The position numbers were made by a program, and so were the translations under genes. The notes beneath the pieces were generated by a model, which worked only from the letters and a program-made list of their open reading frames with translations, did not search any database and had not been told where the DNA came from. From assembly GCA_039030125.1 (NCBI GenBank), contig JBCCEV010000026.1, positions 1 to 32,392 of the forward strand: a DNA stretch of 32,392 nucleotides, read 5' to 3'. This document shows, in pieces, positions 23,931 through 32,281 of this stretch. The number at the start of each line of letters is the position of its first letter. Within the stretch, counting starts at the first letter, position 1. Source of the stretch: JBCCEV01 sp039030125 (GTDB lineage Bacteria > Pseudomonadota > Gammaproteobacteria > Ga0077536).

Positions 23931-24896
23931 TTAATCCGCAGAGATTTTGCTTAATTGCTTGGCTGCCACGCTAGCAGGAAGCGGAATATGCCCGTCTTCT
24001 ACTACCAATAGCTGTCCTTCATAAGAGAGCATCATTTTTATAAATTCGCGCTCCAATGCCGATAGCGGAAGATCGGGATGTTTGTTCACGTAGACATAAA
24101 GAAAACGCGATAAAGGGTATTTGCCGGCCACCGCGTTTTCTGACGATGCGTCAATGTAGTTTTCCCCGATCGCACGCGCTAATGGTAAGACCTTGACGCC
24201 AGGTGTTCTGTAACCAATGCTGGCGTAGCCAATAGCGCTGAGCGAGTTGGAAACCCGCTGCACCACGGACGCCGAGTCTGCTTGCTGATTCACCGAATTC
24301 TTAAATTCGCCTTTGCACAGGGCGCGCTTCTTAAAGTAACCGTAGGTGCCCGAAACGGCGTTGCGGCCGTAAAGTTGAATGGGCCTATTCATCCAATCGC
24401 CTTTCAAGCCGAGACCGCCCCAGGAAATGACATCTTTGTCGCCCCCGCATTTTCGTTGCGCCGAGAACACGGCATCGACATCAACGATTGTCATATTCTC
24501 GAGCGGATTGTCCTTGTGAACGTAAACCGCCAGGGCATCGATCGCGACCGCGATAGGTGTCGGTTTGTAACCGTGGTGTTGTTCAAACGCCGCTATCTCC
24601 TGAGCCCTCATCTTGCGACTCATGGCACCAAAATTCGACGTCCCGTCGGTTAGCGCCGGTGGTGCCATTGCCGACCCTGTGGCTTCAATCTGGATAGTCG
24701 CATTCGGATGAAAGCGCCTAAAGGCGTCGCGCCACAGCCTCATAAGATTGGCCAGTGTGTCGGAACCGATGCTCGACAGATCGCCAGATAAGCCGCTTTC
24801 GACTTTGTAAGCGAGTAAGTCCGAAGCAACCGGGATCTCGGCATGCACCGCGCCAATGAGCAACAAGAGCGCGCTAAAACACCGGAGCCGAGCCAC
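23931..24896 (-). CDS. pstS: Phosphate ABC transporter substrate-binding protein PstS, copy 2
   Basis: Periplasmic phosphate-binding protein for the adjacent PstCAB. The 321 residues have a signal peptide ending AVHA-E, GSDT (44-47) and SGTYGYF (about 180-187) for oxyanion contacts, and conserved paired cysteines (RKCGGD and ALCKGE). It starts with GTG, preceded by GAGGTG at good spacing. First gene of the pst-phoU operon, behind a Pho box at 25007-25024. It is the close paralogue of the gene at the left edge. Confidence 0.96.
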   Translation of the reverse strand: MARLRCFSALLLLIGAVHAEIPVASDLLAYKVESGLSGDLSSIGSDTLANLMRLWRDAFRRFHPNATIQIEATGSAMAPPALTDGTSNFGAMSRKMRAQEIAAFEQHHGYKPTPIAVAIDALAVYVHKDNPLENMTIVDVDAVFSAQRKCGGDKDVISWGGLGLKGDWMNRPIQLYGRNAVSGTYGYFKKRALCKGEFKNSVNQQADSASVVQRVSNSLSAIGYASIGYRTPGVKVLPLARAIGENYIDASSENAVAGKYPLSRFLYVYVNKHPDLPLSALEREFIKMMLSYEGQLLVVEDGHIPLPASVAAKQLSKISAD

Positions 24897-24989
24897 AAGT
24901 CACCTCAAAAAGCGTTAACGGTATGGGTTTGAATGCGCCTGTTTTTATTTTAATTGGAGAGAACCCCTGGTTGGGTAGATAAACGGCCC

Positions 24990-25024
24990 AGTCTAAAGCG
25001 CCGATCATGACAATTCAGTGACTC
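24990..25024 (-). promoter_or_regulatory. Candidate Pho box and -10 for pstS2-pstC-pstA-pstB-phoU
   Basis: Minus strand 25024-25007 reads GAGTCAC-TGAA-TTGTCAT (about 11 of 14 to the consensus). TAGACT (24995-24990, 4/6 to -10) follows after 11 bp. The box starts on the base directly after the stop codon of the upstream methyltransferase gene. The leader to the pstS GTG would be about 90 nt. Confidence 0.7.
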
Positions 25025-25855
25025 CTAACTCTGACCGCTGAGGTAGCAAATCCAACCCGCGTCGGGGTCTGCACAGGTGACCGGCTCAAAGACGCCATTG
25101 CCGTCTTCCTCGTCATCATCCCAACCTTGCCAATAAACCTTAATGTCGCCGAATCCGGCTTCACCGAGCAGTTCCTGGATCTCCGGCAGGGTCCATAAGC
25201 GCCATTCATAAGTGAATGCCTGGTCCAGACGAGAACCGTCTGCGAACTTAAAGTGGATATGGCACAGCATCGTACCATCGACCGGATTGTAGCTAGCCTG
25301 ATCCCAAATATAGGTGAAATCCCCGTGGTCGGTTTTCTCTTTCATGACTCGAAATGCATCATAGCCACCGTAGCAATCGAGAAAAAAAACGCCGTCTTTG
25401 GCCAACTGGGAGCGAGCGAAAGCGAAGTAGCTACGCAACGTTTCGCGGGACTTGAAAATCCAATAGCTAAAATTCATCGCGATGATGATGTCCTGATCGG
25501 GCGTCGCCGTCGTCGTTACATCGCCCTCGATAAGCTCGATCCGCTCGCACGCTCCCGCTCCTAAATTAGTGGCGCGATGCGCTCTCCCCCACGCCAGCAC
25601 CTCGCTCGATAGATCAATACCCACCGCACGATTGGTTGGACGGCGCCTGACCCATTCACAGGCCGTATTTGCGGTCCCGCAGAAGTCTTCTCTTAATTTC
25701 TCCGCGCGACGCCCCGTCAACCGCTGAAACTGATCATCGACGAAATCAATTTCCGACTCCACGCACTGAACAGCGCGCTCGTAGTAAGTATGGCGATCGG
25801 CGCCGTCGGCGATCGGCGGCCCTTTGGCTTTGTCTTTTTTCTTACGCTTTCCCAT
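25025..25855 (-). CDS. Class I SAM-dependent methyltransferase, substrate unknown
   Basis: Probable methyltransferase of 276 residues. After a very basic start (GKRKKKDKAKG) it has a Rossmann-type SAM site: motif I as REDFCGTANTACEW (about 55-68, unusual in lacking the GxGxG form), GIDLSSEVL (79-87) with the ribose-binding Asp, and IIAMNFSYW and FFLDCYGGYDAF as later motifs. The C-terminal part carries acidic DDDEEDGNG. The frame is open to 25945, but ATG 25855 is the natural beginning. It is divergent from ppk and runs straight into the pstS2 Pho box, so read-through into pst is possible. Substrate cannot be inferred. Confidence 0.8.
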   Translation of the reverse strand: MGKRKKKDKAKGPPIADGADRHTYYERAVQCVESEIDFVDDQFQRLTGRRAEKLREDFCGTANTACEWVRRRPTNRAVGIDLSSEVLAWGRAHRATNLGAGACERIELIEGDVTTTATPDQDIIIAMNFSYWIFKSRETLRSYFAFARSQLAKDGVFFLDCYGGYDAFRVMKEKTDHGDFTYIWDQASYNPVDGTMLCHIHFKFADGSRLDQAFTYEWRLWTLPEIQELLGEAGFGDIKVYWQGWDDDEEDGNGVFEPVTCADPDAGWICYLSGQS

Positions 25856-25874
25856 CAGCACACATTTAAACCGG

Positions 25875-25880
25875 TATAAT
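25875..25880 (+). promoter_or_regulatory. Possible -10 element for ppk
   Basis: A perfect TATAAT lies in the 25856-25999 divergent region, about 120 bp before the ppk ATG. The sequence 17 bp upstream is a poor -35. I see no Pho box here, so ppk may not be directly PhoB-controlled. Confidence 0.35.
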
Positions 25881-25999
25881 CGGAGAGGGCGTTGCGGGTA
25901 CTCACCGCGATAAGGAGAGGCCCCTGCCGCCCAGCGAGCGCGCAATGGTAAGCGCAGCTAGCAAATTTGGCCACGCGTAAACGCACGACAAAATGCCCT

Positions 26000-28078
26000 A
26001 TGGATGCGAAAACGCTAGAAATCGGTGATGCCGAGCTCTATATCAACCGCGAGTTGAGCCTGCTGGCCTTCAACCGGCGCGTGATTGAGCAAGCCGTCGA
26101 TCGTTCTCATCCGCTTCTGGAGCGGCTGAAATTCCTGTGCATCGCCAGCAGCAATCTCGACGAATTCTTCGAGATCCGAGTCGCCGGCCTAAAGCAGCAA
26201 GCCGCGTTCCGCTCAGGCCAAATGAGCCCGGATAACCTAACACCTTCGGAACAACTACGGCTGGTGGCGCAGACGGCCCACGAGCTGGTGGCCGAGCAAT
26301 ACCGGATCCTCAACGAGGTCCTGATCCCGGAGCTTGCCGCAGAACAGATCCATTTCCTCAAGCGTAGCGACTGGAAGGGCCGTCAAACGCGCTGGGTGCG
26401 TCAGTTTTTCAACCGCGAGTTGCTGCCGGTGATGAGCCCGATCGGCCTTGACCCTTCGCACCCTTTTCCACGGATCCTAAATAAAAGCCTGAACTTCTTG
26501 GTTTCCCTCGAAGGTAAAGATGCTTTCGGGCGGAATTCCGTCATTGCCATCGTGCAGGCACCACGCGCTCTGCCACGCATTATCAACATTCCCAGTAACT
26601 ATACGAACGGCGCCAACGATTTCGTGTTTCTATCGTCGATCATTCATGCGCATGTCGGCGATCTGTTTCCGGGTATGCAGGTCACCGGCTGCTATCAATT
26701 CAGGGTTACGCGCAACAGCGATTTATTTGTCGACGATGAGGACGTTGAAGACTTAATCGCCGCTCTTGAAGGTGAGCTGTTGCAACGCCGTTTCGGCGAT
26801 GCGGTTCGTCTCGAAGTAGCCGACGGCTGTCCGCAGGAAATGATCAGCCTTCTCACCCACGAATTTAAACTAACGGACGACGACATCTACACCTGCAATG
26901 GCCCGGTGAATCTCACCCGCCTGATGGCCGTTGACGGCATGATCGATCGCCCGGATTTGAAGTTCCCGACCTTCACGCCATCGCGCCCGTTACGCTTGAA
27001 ACGTTCGACGGATATGTTCGAAGTAATTCGGCGGGGGGACGTGCTGCTGCACCACCCGTTTCAGTCGTTCGCGCCAACTGTCGAGTTCCTCTATCAGGCG
27101 GCCGCCGATCCCGATGTGTTGGTAATTAAACAAACGCTCTACCGCACCACGGGTGTCGACTCACCGGTTGTTGAAGCGCTTGCGCAAGCCGCGAGTGCTG
27201 GCAAGGAAGTAACAGTCGTCATTGAGTTAAAGGCGCGATTTGATGAACAGGCTAACATCGATCTCGCGACCCGCTTGCAAGAAGCCGGAGCGCACGTGGT
27301 CTACGGCGTGGTTGGACACAAGACCCACGCCAAGATGATTTTGGTTGTCCGTCGCGAAGGTAAGCAACTGCGGCGCTACGTGCACCTTGGCACTGGCAAC
27401 TACCATCCCCATACCGCACGTCTCTATACGGATTACGGTCTTTTCACCAGCGACAACACCATGGGTGTTGATGTGCAGAAAATCTTTCACCAACTCACCG
27501 CCCCCGGACGCGTTGGCAAGCTTAAGAAGCTCATCCAATCGCCTTTCTCCTTGCATTCGGACATTGTGGGTTTCATCGAGCGCGAAGCTGACCACGCGAG
27601 CGCGGGGCGCAATGCCCGGATCATCGCCAAAATGAATTCCCTCAGCGAGACGAAGACCATCGACGCCCTTTATCACGCCTCGCAGGCAGGGGTGAAGATC
27701 GATTTGATCGTGCGCGGTGTTTGCGCACTGCGACCGGGATTGGCAGGGATCTCGGATAATATTCAGGTACGCTCAGTGATCGGCCGCTTTCTAGAACACA
27801 CCCGCGTTTTTTACTTTTTAAACGATGGTGATAGCGAACTTTACCTGTCTAGTGCCGATTGGATGGGCCGCAATTTTTTCAATCGCATAGAAACCTGCTT
27901 CATGATCGAGGACAAGCGTCTTAGAGACCGGGTGCTGAAAGAAGGTTTGAATAATTACCTCTCTGACAACGCTAGAGCCTGGATCCTTAAAAGTGATGGT
28001 AGTTATGTGCGCGCCAAATCCAGCGGCACCAAAATACGTGATGCGCAGGCGCGATTACTTGAGCAACTTGCGAGCTAA
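26000..28078 (+). CDS. ppk1: Polyphosphate kinase Ppk1
   Basis: Makes inorganic polyphosphate from ATP, reversibly. The 692 residues (from ATG 26000) have the N-terminal domain YINRELSLLAFNRRVIEQA with SSNLDEFFEIRVAG, the head domain, and the two phospholipase-D-like catalytic domains. The autophosphorylated histidine is expected at H443 in KTHAKMILVV, followed by HLGTGNYHPHTARLYTDYGLFT and later RGVCALRPG. The frame is open from TTG 25967, which would add eleven residues; neither start has a good ribosome site, and 692 residues fits the family. Convergent with ppx, 8 bp between ends. Confidence 0.97.
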   Translation: MDAKTLEIGDAELYINRELSLLAFNRRVIEQAVDRSHPLLERLKFLCIASSNLDEFFEIRVAGLKQQAAFRSGQMSPDNLTPSEQLRLVAQTAHELVAEQYRILNEVLIPELAAEQIHFLKRSDWKGRQTRWVRQFFNRELLPVMSPIGLDPSHPFPRILNKSLNFLVSLEGKDAFGRNSVIAIVQAPRALPRIINIPSNYTNGANDFVFLSSIIHAHVGDLFPGMQVTGCYQFRVTRNSDLFVDDEDVEDLIAALEGELLQRRFGDAVRLEVADGCPQEMISLLTHEFKLTDDDIYTCNGPVNLTRLMAVDGMIDRPDLKFPTFTPSRPLRLKRSTDMFEVIRRGDVLLHHPFQSFAPTVEFLYQAAADPDVLVIKQTLYRTTGVDSPVVEALAQAASAGKEVTVVIELKARFDEQANIDLATRLQEAGAHVVYGVVGHKTHAKMILVVRREGKQLRRYVHLGTGNYHPHTARLYTDYGLFTSDNTMGVDVQKIFHQLTAPGRVGKLKKLIQSPFSLHSDIVGFIEREADHASAGRNARIIAKMNSLSETKTIDALYHASQAGVKIDLIVRGVCALRPGLAGISDNIQVRSVIGRFLEHTRVFYFLNDGDSELYLSSADWMGRNFFNRIETCFMIEDKRLRDRVLKEGLNNYLSDNARAWILKSDGSYVRAKSSGTKIRDAQARLLEQLAS

Positions 28079-28086
28079 GGAAAAGC

Positions 28087-29586
28087 TTACTTGAACTTCA
28101 ATTTTGTACCCGCTGCTTTGAGGTAGACGGCTTCTTGTTCCAGATCGGCTGTGGTCAACGGGTGTTGATCGAGCCAGCCTTCCGGGTAGCGCAGCTTAAG
28201 CGAAGAACCGTCGACCTGGAAATCAACAGGCGGTAACGCAACATCGCGACGGCGACGGTTCAGCACAAACGCGAGGCGTAAGATCACGGCGAGTCGTTTC
28301 ATACGCTCCGCTTGAAGAACGGGAAATTTCTCGAACTCGGACAAAGGCACTTTGCGCCGATGACCACGGACCAGCGACGCCAAGCGCGCTTGCTCACCAC
28401 GCGCGAAACCCGGCATATCAAGATTCCGCAGTAGATAGCCGCCGTGCTTATGATACTGAGAATGGGAAACAGACAAGCCAATTTCGTGCAGCATCGCGGC
28501 CCAGCGCAATAATGCCCGGTTCTCGTCATCGTCGAGATGCCACTGCGATGCAATTTGTGCCAACAACATTTGCGCACAGTCATTAACGCGGCTGGCTTGC
28601 GCAAGATCGAGTTGATAGCGATCGGCGAGGAATGCGATCGTCGTCTCGCGCGCATCCTCTTTGTTGATGCGTCCCAATAAATCGTAGAGCAGCCCCTCGC
28701 GCAAGGCGCTTGAAGATACCAGCATCTGATCAATCTTCAACGCCTCGAACGTGGCGTAGAGGATCGCGAAACCGCCAACAAAAACCGGACGGCGCTCACC
28801 GGAAAGCCCATCGAGCTGGAGCGCTTCGACATTGCCCGCTTGCAACAGGGTCGAGCGCACCTCTTCGAGTGCGCTGGCGGTAATGCCTTCTTTACTCCAG
28901 CCTTGGCGCATAACGATCTCATGGATAGCTAATATCGTTCCGGAAGCACCGATAACTTGTTCCCAACCGATATTCCGGTGCCATGCCTCTAGGGGTTCCA
29001 GCTCTTGGCGTGCGAACAACTGCGCCTGACCTAGCGCGGTTTCAGAAATTTTTCCATCGGCGAAGAACCGCTGACTCAAACTCACACAACCCATGTGTAA
29101 GCTTTCAGTGAAGCGCGGTTCAAACTGAGCGCCAAGGATGAATTCGGTGCTGCCGCCACCGATGTCCATAACCAACCTGGTCGGCGAGTCGTCTTGCAAA
29201 CCATGCGATACGCCGAGGTAAATCAGGCGCGCCTCTTCGTGGCCCGATATCACGTCGATCGCGTGACCGAGTGCAAGCTCCGCCTGGTTGATGAAATAAA
29301 AAGCGTTGCGCGCTTTCCTCAAAGTATTGGTGCCAACCACACGGACGTTGTCAAATTCGATATCGCTCAAGCGTTCTCCGAATCGCTCAAGGCAGGCCAT
29401 AGCGCGGCTTACCGCCGTCGTGGAGAGGTAATTGCGCTCGTCAAAACCATCGGCCAGACGCACCATCTCGCGCATCCGATCGACGACTTGGTAGCGACCA
29501 TCCTCATCAACCTCGGCGACAATCATGTGAAAACTGTTTGAGCCTAGGTCAACGGCAGCGAGTGTCCTGGCAAGTTCACCGGTCAT
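28087..29586 (-). CDS. ppx: Exopolyphosphatase Ppx (Ppx/GppA family)
   Basis: Releases phosphate from polyphosphate ends and may also hydrolyse pppGpp. The ASKHA-fold N-terminal half shows LAAVDLGSNSFHMIV (9-23) and MDIGGGSTEFILG (about 140). The C-terminal half is HD-like (AAMLHEIGLSVSHSQYHKHGGYLL). I start at ATG 29586, giving 499 residues, the normal length. The frame is open further up to 29847 but that stretch overlaps the divergent rhodanese gene and has no family match. No strong ribosome site is visible. Confidence 0.95.
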   Translation of the reverse strand: MTGELARTLAAVDLGSNSFHMIVAEVDEDGRYQVVDRMREMVRLADGFDERNYLSTTAVSRAMACLERFGERLSDIEFDNVRVVGTNTLRKARNAFYFINQAELALGHAIDVISGHEEARLIYLGVSHGLQDDSPTRLVMDIGGGSTEFILGAQFEPRFTESLHMGCVSLSQRFFADGKISETALGQAQLFARQELEPLEAWHRNIGWEQVIGASGTILAIHEIVMRQGWSKEGITASALEEVRSTLLQAGNVEALQLDGLSGERRPVFVGGFAILYATFEALKIDQMLVSSSALREGLLYDLLGRINKEDARETTIAFLADRYQLDLAQASRVNDCAQMLLAQIASQWHLDDDENRALLRWAAMLHEIGLSVSHSQYHKHGGYLLRNLDMPGFARGEQARLASLVRGHRRKVPLSEFEKFPVLQAERMKRLAVILRLAFVLNRRRRDVALPPVDFQVDGSSLKLRYPEGWLDQHPLTTADLEQEAVYLKAAGTKLKFK

Positions 29587-29662
29587 CAGAAAGTAAGCCA
29601 AAAAGGGAATGTGAACAGAAGAAGGGCAATTATACTGGAGCCTAGGCAAAGGAGGGTTTGCG

Positions 29663-30070
29663 ATGACAAGTTCGATAAAACGAGTTGGGCCCAAAGAGGC
29701 CTGGCAGGCGCTTAACGATGACCATCGAGCGCGGCTAATTGACGTGCGTTCGACCGTCGAATTCAAATACGTTGGGCACCCGCTAAACGCCGTCCACGTG
29801 GTTTGGAAAGAATTCCCCGACTGGGAAGAAAACGCCCACTTCGGCACGCAGGTCGCCGCGGCCTTAGGCGAGGCGGGGTCTGACGCCCCAATTTATTTGA
29901 TCTGTCGAAGTGGCGCTCGCTCGTTCGCCGCAGCCGAGCGCCTTGCGGAGCAGGGCTACACCCACCTCCATAATGTCGAGGAAGGTTTCGAAGGCGATCG
30001 CGATGACAATCATCACCGTGGGACAATCAACGGTTGGCGGTTTCATGGCCTTCCGTGGGAACAGGGATAG
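29663..30070 (+). CDS. Rhodanese-like domain protein
   Basis: Single-domain rhodanese of 135 residues, cytoplasmic (no signal peptide). It has RLIDVRSTVEFKYVGH and the catalytic-loop cysteine C81 in LICRSGARS, then YTHLHNVEEGFEGD. The domain can carry sulfane sulfur; the substrate is unknown. A link to the sox genes is possible but they lie 24 kb away. Strong ribosome site AAAGGAGG upstream of the ATG and a possible -10 TATACT at 29631-29636. Divergent from ppx. Confidence 0.9.
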   Translation: MTSSIKRVGPKEAWQALNDDHRARLIDVRSTVEFKYVGHPLNAVHVVWKEFPDWEENAHFGTQVAAALGEAGSDAPIYLICRSGARSFAAAERLAEQGYTHLHNVEEGFEGDRDDNHHRGTINGWRFHGLPWEQG

Positions 30071-30084
30071 CCACCGGCAAGCAT

Positions 30085-30393
30085 TTATGACGGTGATGCC
30101 CCGCAGGACCAACACATTGCGAATTGACCTTCGATCATCTCCGCACACTGCGGGCAACGCCACTGGGCACCGTGATTTTGACGGCCGGCGAACTCGGCGA
30201 CAATAGCCTCGGCGCGAGTTTGGTCATCGGCATCAACGATCCAAACCTCAGGCCAGCATTCGTTGATCGGTAATTCGCCAAGCGCACCGGAAAGGTAAGA
30301 GTTCTTCACCAGACACTTAATCCCCGCTTCTTTTAATACCGATTCCAAAAGTCCGGCGAGGATTGGATCGCTCGTTTGGTAAATCTTATGCAT
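30085..30393 (-). CDS. DUF2007 domain protein with C-terminal zinc ribbon
   Basis: The 102-residue protein begins with the DUF2007 fold (MHKIYQTSDPILAGLLESVLKEAGI split here as IYQTSDPILAGLLESVL; then LSGALGELP and VWIVDADDQTRAEAIV), a putative signalling/PII-like domain also found in other bacteria. It ends with two CxxC pairs (C80/C83 and C94/C97), a likely zinc ribbon. Function unknown. Convergent with the rhodanese gene and divergent from typA. Confidence 0.82.
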   Translation of the reverse strand: MHKIYQTSDPILAGLLESVLKEAGIKCLVKNSYLSGALGELPINECWPEVWIVDADDQTRAEAIVAEFAGRQNHGAQWRCPQCAEMIEGQFAMCWSCGASPS

Positions 30394-30421
30394 CGGGGTC
30401 TGCTCTCACTGACCTAGGCCT

Positions 30422-30427
30422 TATAAT
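30422..30427 (+). promoter_or_regulatory. Possible -10 element for typA
   Basis: A perfect TATAAT in the 61-bp region between the DUF2007 gene and typA would give a leader of about 20 nt. I see no Shine-Dalgarno before the typA ATG. The -35 region is poor. Candidate only. Confidence 0.4.
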
Positions 30428-30454
30428 GACCTATCTTTTCGCCGTTTCTCTACG

Positions 30455-32281
30455 ATGTCTCCTGATCTTATTCGCAACATCGCGATCGTTGCTCATGTCG
30501 ATCACGGTAAAACCACCTTGGTCGATGAGTTGCTGAGTCAGTCTGGCACGCTTGATCAGAGGCGCCAACGTGAAACTCGCGTCATGGATAACAACGACCT
30601 TGAGCGCGAACGTGGGATCACGATCCTCGCCAAAAATACCGCCATAGATTGGCAGGGACATCGGATCAACCTCGTGGATACGCCCGGTCATGCCGATTTT
30701 GGCGGCGAGGTCGAGCGGATTTTGTCGATGGTGGATGCCGTACTGCTGCTCGTCGACGCCGTGGAGGGCCCGATGCCGCAAACACGCTTTGTGACCCAAA
30801 AGGCTTTCGCGAAGGGGCTTAATCCGATTGTGGTGATCAATAAAATGGATCGTGACGGCGCCAGGCCAGACTGGGTATTGAATGAAACTTTCGACCTATT
30901 CGATCGGCTGGATGCCACCGAAGAACAACTTGATTTCCCGGTTGTCTACTGCTCGGCGATTAACGGGCAAGCGAGCCTTAACGCGGCGGTGCTCGATACC
31001 AATATGGACTCGCTATTTAGCGCCATCATTAACGGCGTTGCCCCGCCTCAGTGCGAGGTGAGCGCACCATTGCAGATGCAGATCAGCGCGCTGGATTATT
31101 CATCCTACGTCGGCACCATCGGTATTGGCCGGATCCGTGCGGGTGAAATTCGCCCCAACCAGGGCGTGACGATAGTGAACGCGGCGGGTGAAACTCGCGG
31201 CGCCCGGGTGTTGGAAGTTTTGGGGTTTAGAGGACTAGAACGCGAAAAACTCGAGCGGGCGGGCGCTGGTGACATCGTTGCACTCACTGGTATCGACGGC
31301 GTGCAAATCTCGGACACGCTGTGCGCGCCCGAGCGTGTTGAAGCCCTGGCGCCCCTGGTCGTCGATGAGCCCACGGTTTCGGTGACCTTCGAAGTTTCCG
31401 ACTCGCCCTTGATCGGGGGTGAAGCGCAATATGTCACCAGCCGTCAAATTTTGGAGCGCCTTGAAAACGAGCTGGAGTATAACGTTGCGTTGCGCGTTCA
31501 ACCGACCGCCGATCCGAAGTGCATCAAAGTCTCCGGCCGCGGCGAGCTGCACCTCTCGGTTTTAATCGAGAACATGCGTCGCGAAGGATTTGGGTTTTGT
31601 GTGGGACGCCCCCAGGTCGTGGAGAAGATTGTCGATGGTCAACGCCAAGAGCCGTTCGAACAATTGGTCGTCGAGCTGGCCAGCGAGTACCAAGGCGCCG
31701 TCATGGAGCGGCTCGGCGAGCGCCGCGGGGAACTGCAGGACATGCGCCCCGATGGCCGTGGTCGCGTGCGCTTGGAATACGACATTCCGGCACGCGGAAT
31801 CATTGGCTTTCGCACTGAGTTCTTGACCTTAAGCTCGGGCACGGGGGTGATGTATCACACCTTCGATTCATTCCGGGGCATTGACAAGAAAACGATCGGC
31901 AGCCGCAATAACGGGGTATTGATTGCCAACGGCAATGGTCGCTCGCTTGCTTACGCGTTATTTAACCTGCAAGAACGGGGGCGTTTGCTGGTGGGCCCGG
32001 GCGAAACTTTGTATGAAGGGATGATCATTGGCATCCACAATCGCCCCAATGATCTGGTTGTTAACCCAATGAAGGCCAAACAACTGACCAATATCCGCGC
32101 GTCCGGTAATGACGAAAATGTCTTGCTGACGCCGCCGGTGAAATTTGATTTGGAGCAGGCACTGGAATTTATTGGCGACGATGAGCTTGTTGAGGTCTCG
32201 CCGACCATGATCCGACTACGCAAACGGCAACGCAGCGAGATCGATCGCAAGCGCGAGCAACGCGCAAAAGGGGCTGCTTGA
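30455..32281 (+). CDS. typA: Translational GTPase TypA/BipA
   Basis: Ribosome-associated GTPase of the EF-G group that assists 50S assembly and growth under stress such as cold. The 608 residues are normal length. G1 AHVDHGKTT (13-21), RERGITI (51-57), G3 DTPGHADFGGEVERI (75-89) and G4 NKMD are intact. Later blocks SGRGELHLSVLIENMRREGFGF (split SGRGELHL, MRREGFGF), ARGIIGFRTEFL and the C-terminal RLRKR are family-specific. Its stop overlaps the next start (TTGA). Confidence 0.97.
   Translation: MSPDLIRNIAIVAHVDHGKTTLVDELLSQSGTLDQRRQRETRVMDNNDLERERGITILAKNTAIDWQGHRINLVDTPGHADFGGEVERILSMVDAVLLLVDAVEGPMPQTRFVTQKAFAKGLNPIVVINKMDRDGARPDWVLNETFDLFDRLDATEEQLDFPVVYCSAINGQASLNAAVLDTNMDSLFSAIINGVAPPQCEVSAPLQMQISALDYSSYVGTIGIGRIRAGEIRPNQGVTIVNAAGETRGARVLEVLGFRGLEREKLERAGAGDIVALTGIDGVQISDTLCAPERVEALAPLVVDEPTVSVTFEVSDSPLIGGEAQYVTSRQILERLENELEYNVALRVQPTADPKCIKVSGRGELHLSVLIENMRREGFGFCVGRPQVVEKIVDGQRQEPFEQLVVELASEYQGAVMERLGERRGELQDMRPDGRGRVRLEYDIPARGIIGFRTEFLTLSSGTGVMYHTFDSFRGIDKKTIGSRNNGVLIANGNGRSLAYALFNLQERGRLLVGPGETLYEGMIIGIHNRPNDLVVNPMKAKQLTNIRASGNDENVLLTPPVKFDLEQALEFIGDDELVEVSPTMIRLRKRQRSEIDRKREQRAKGAA

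Noticed and set aside
29587..29847. N-terminal extension of ppx
   Set aside because: Low-complexity, Ser/Cys-rich translation with no Ppx match, overlapping the divergent rhodanese gene; the ATG at 29586 gives normal length.
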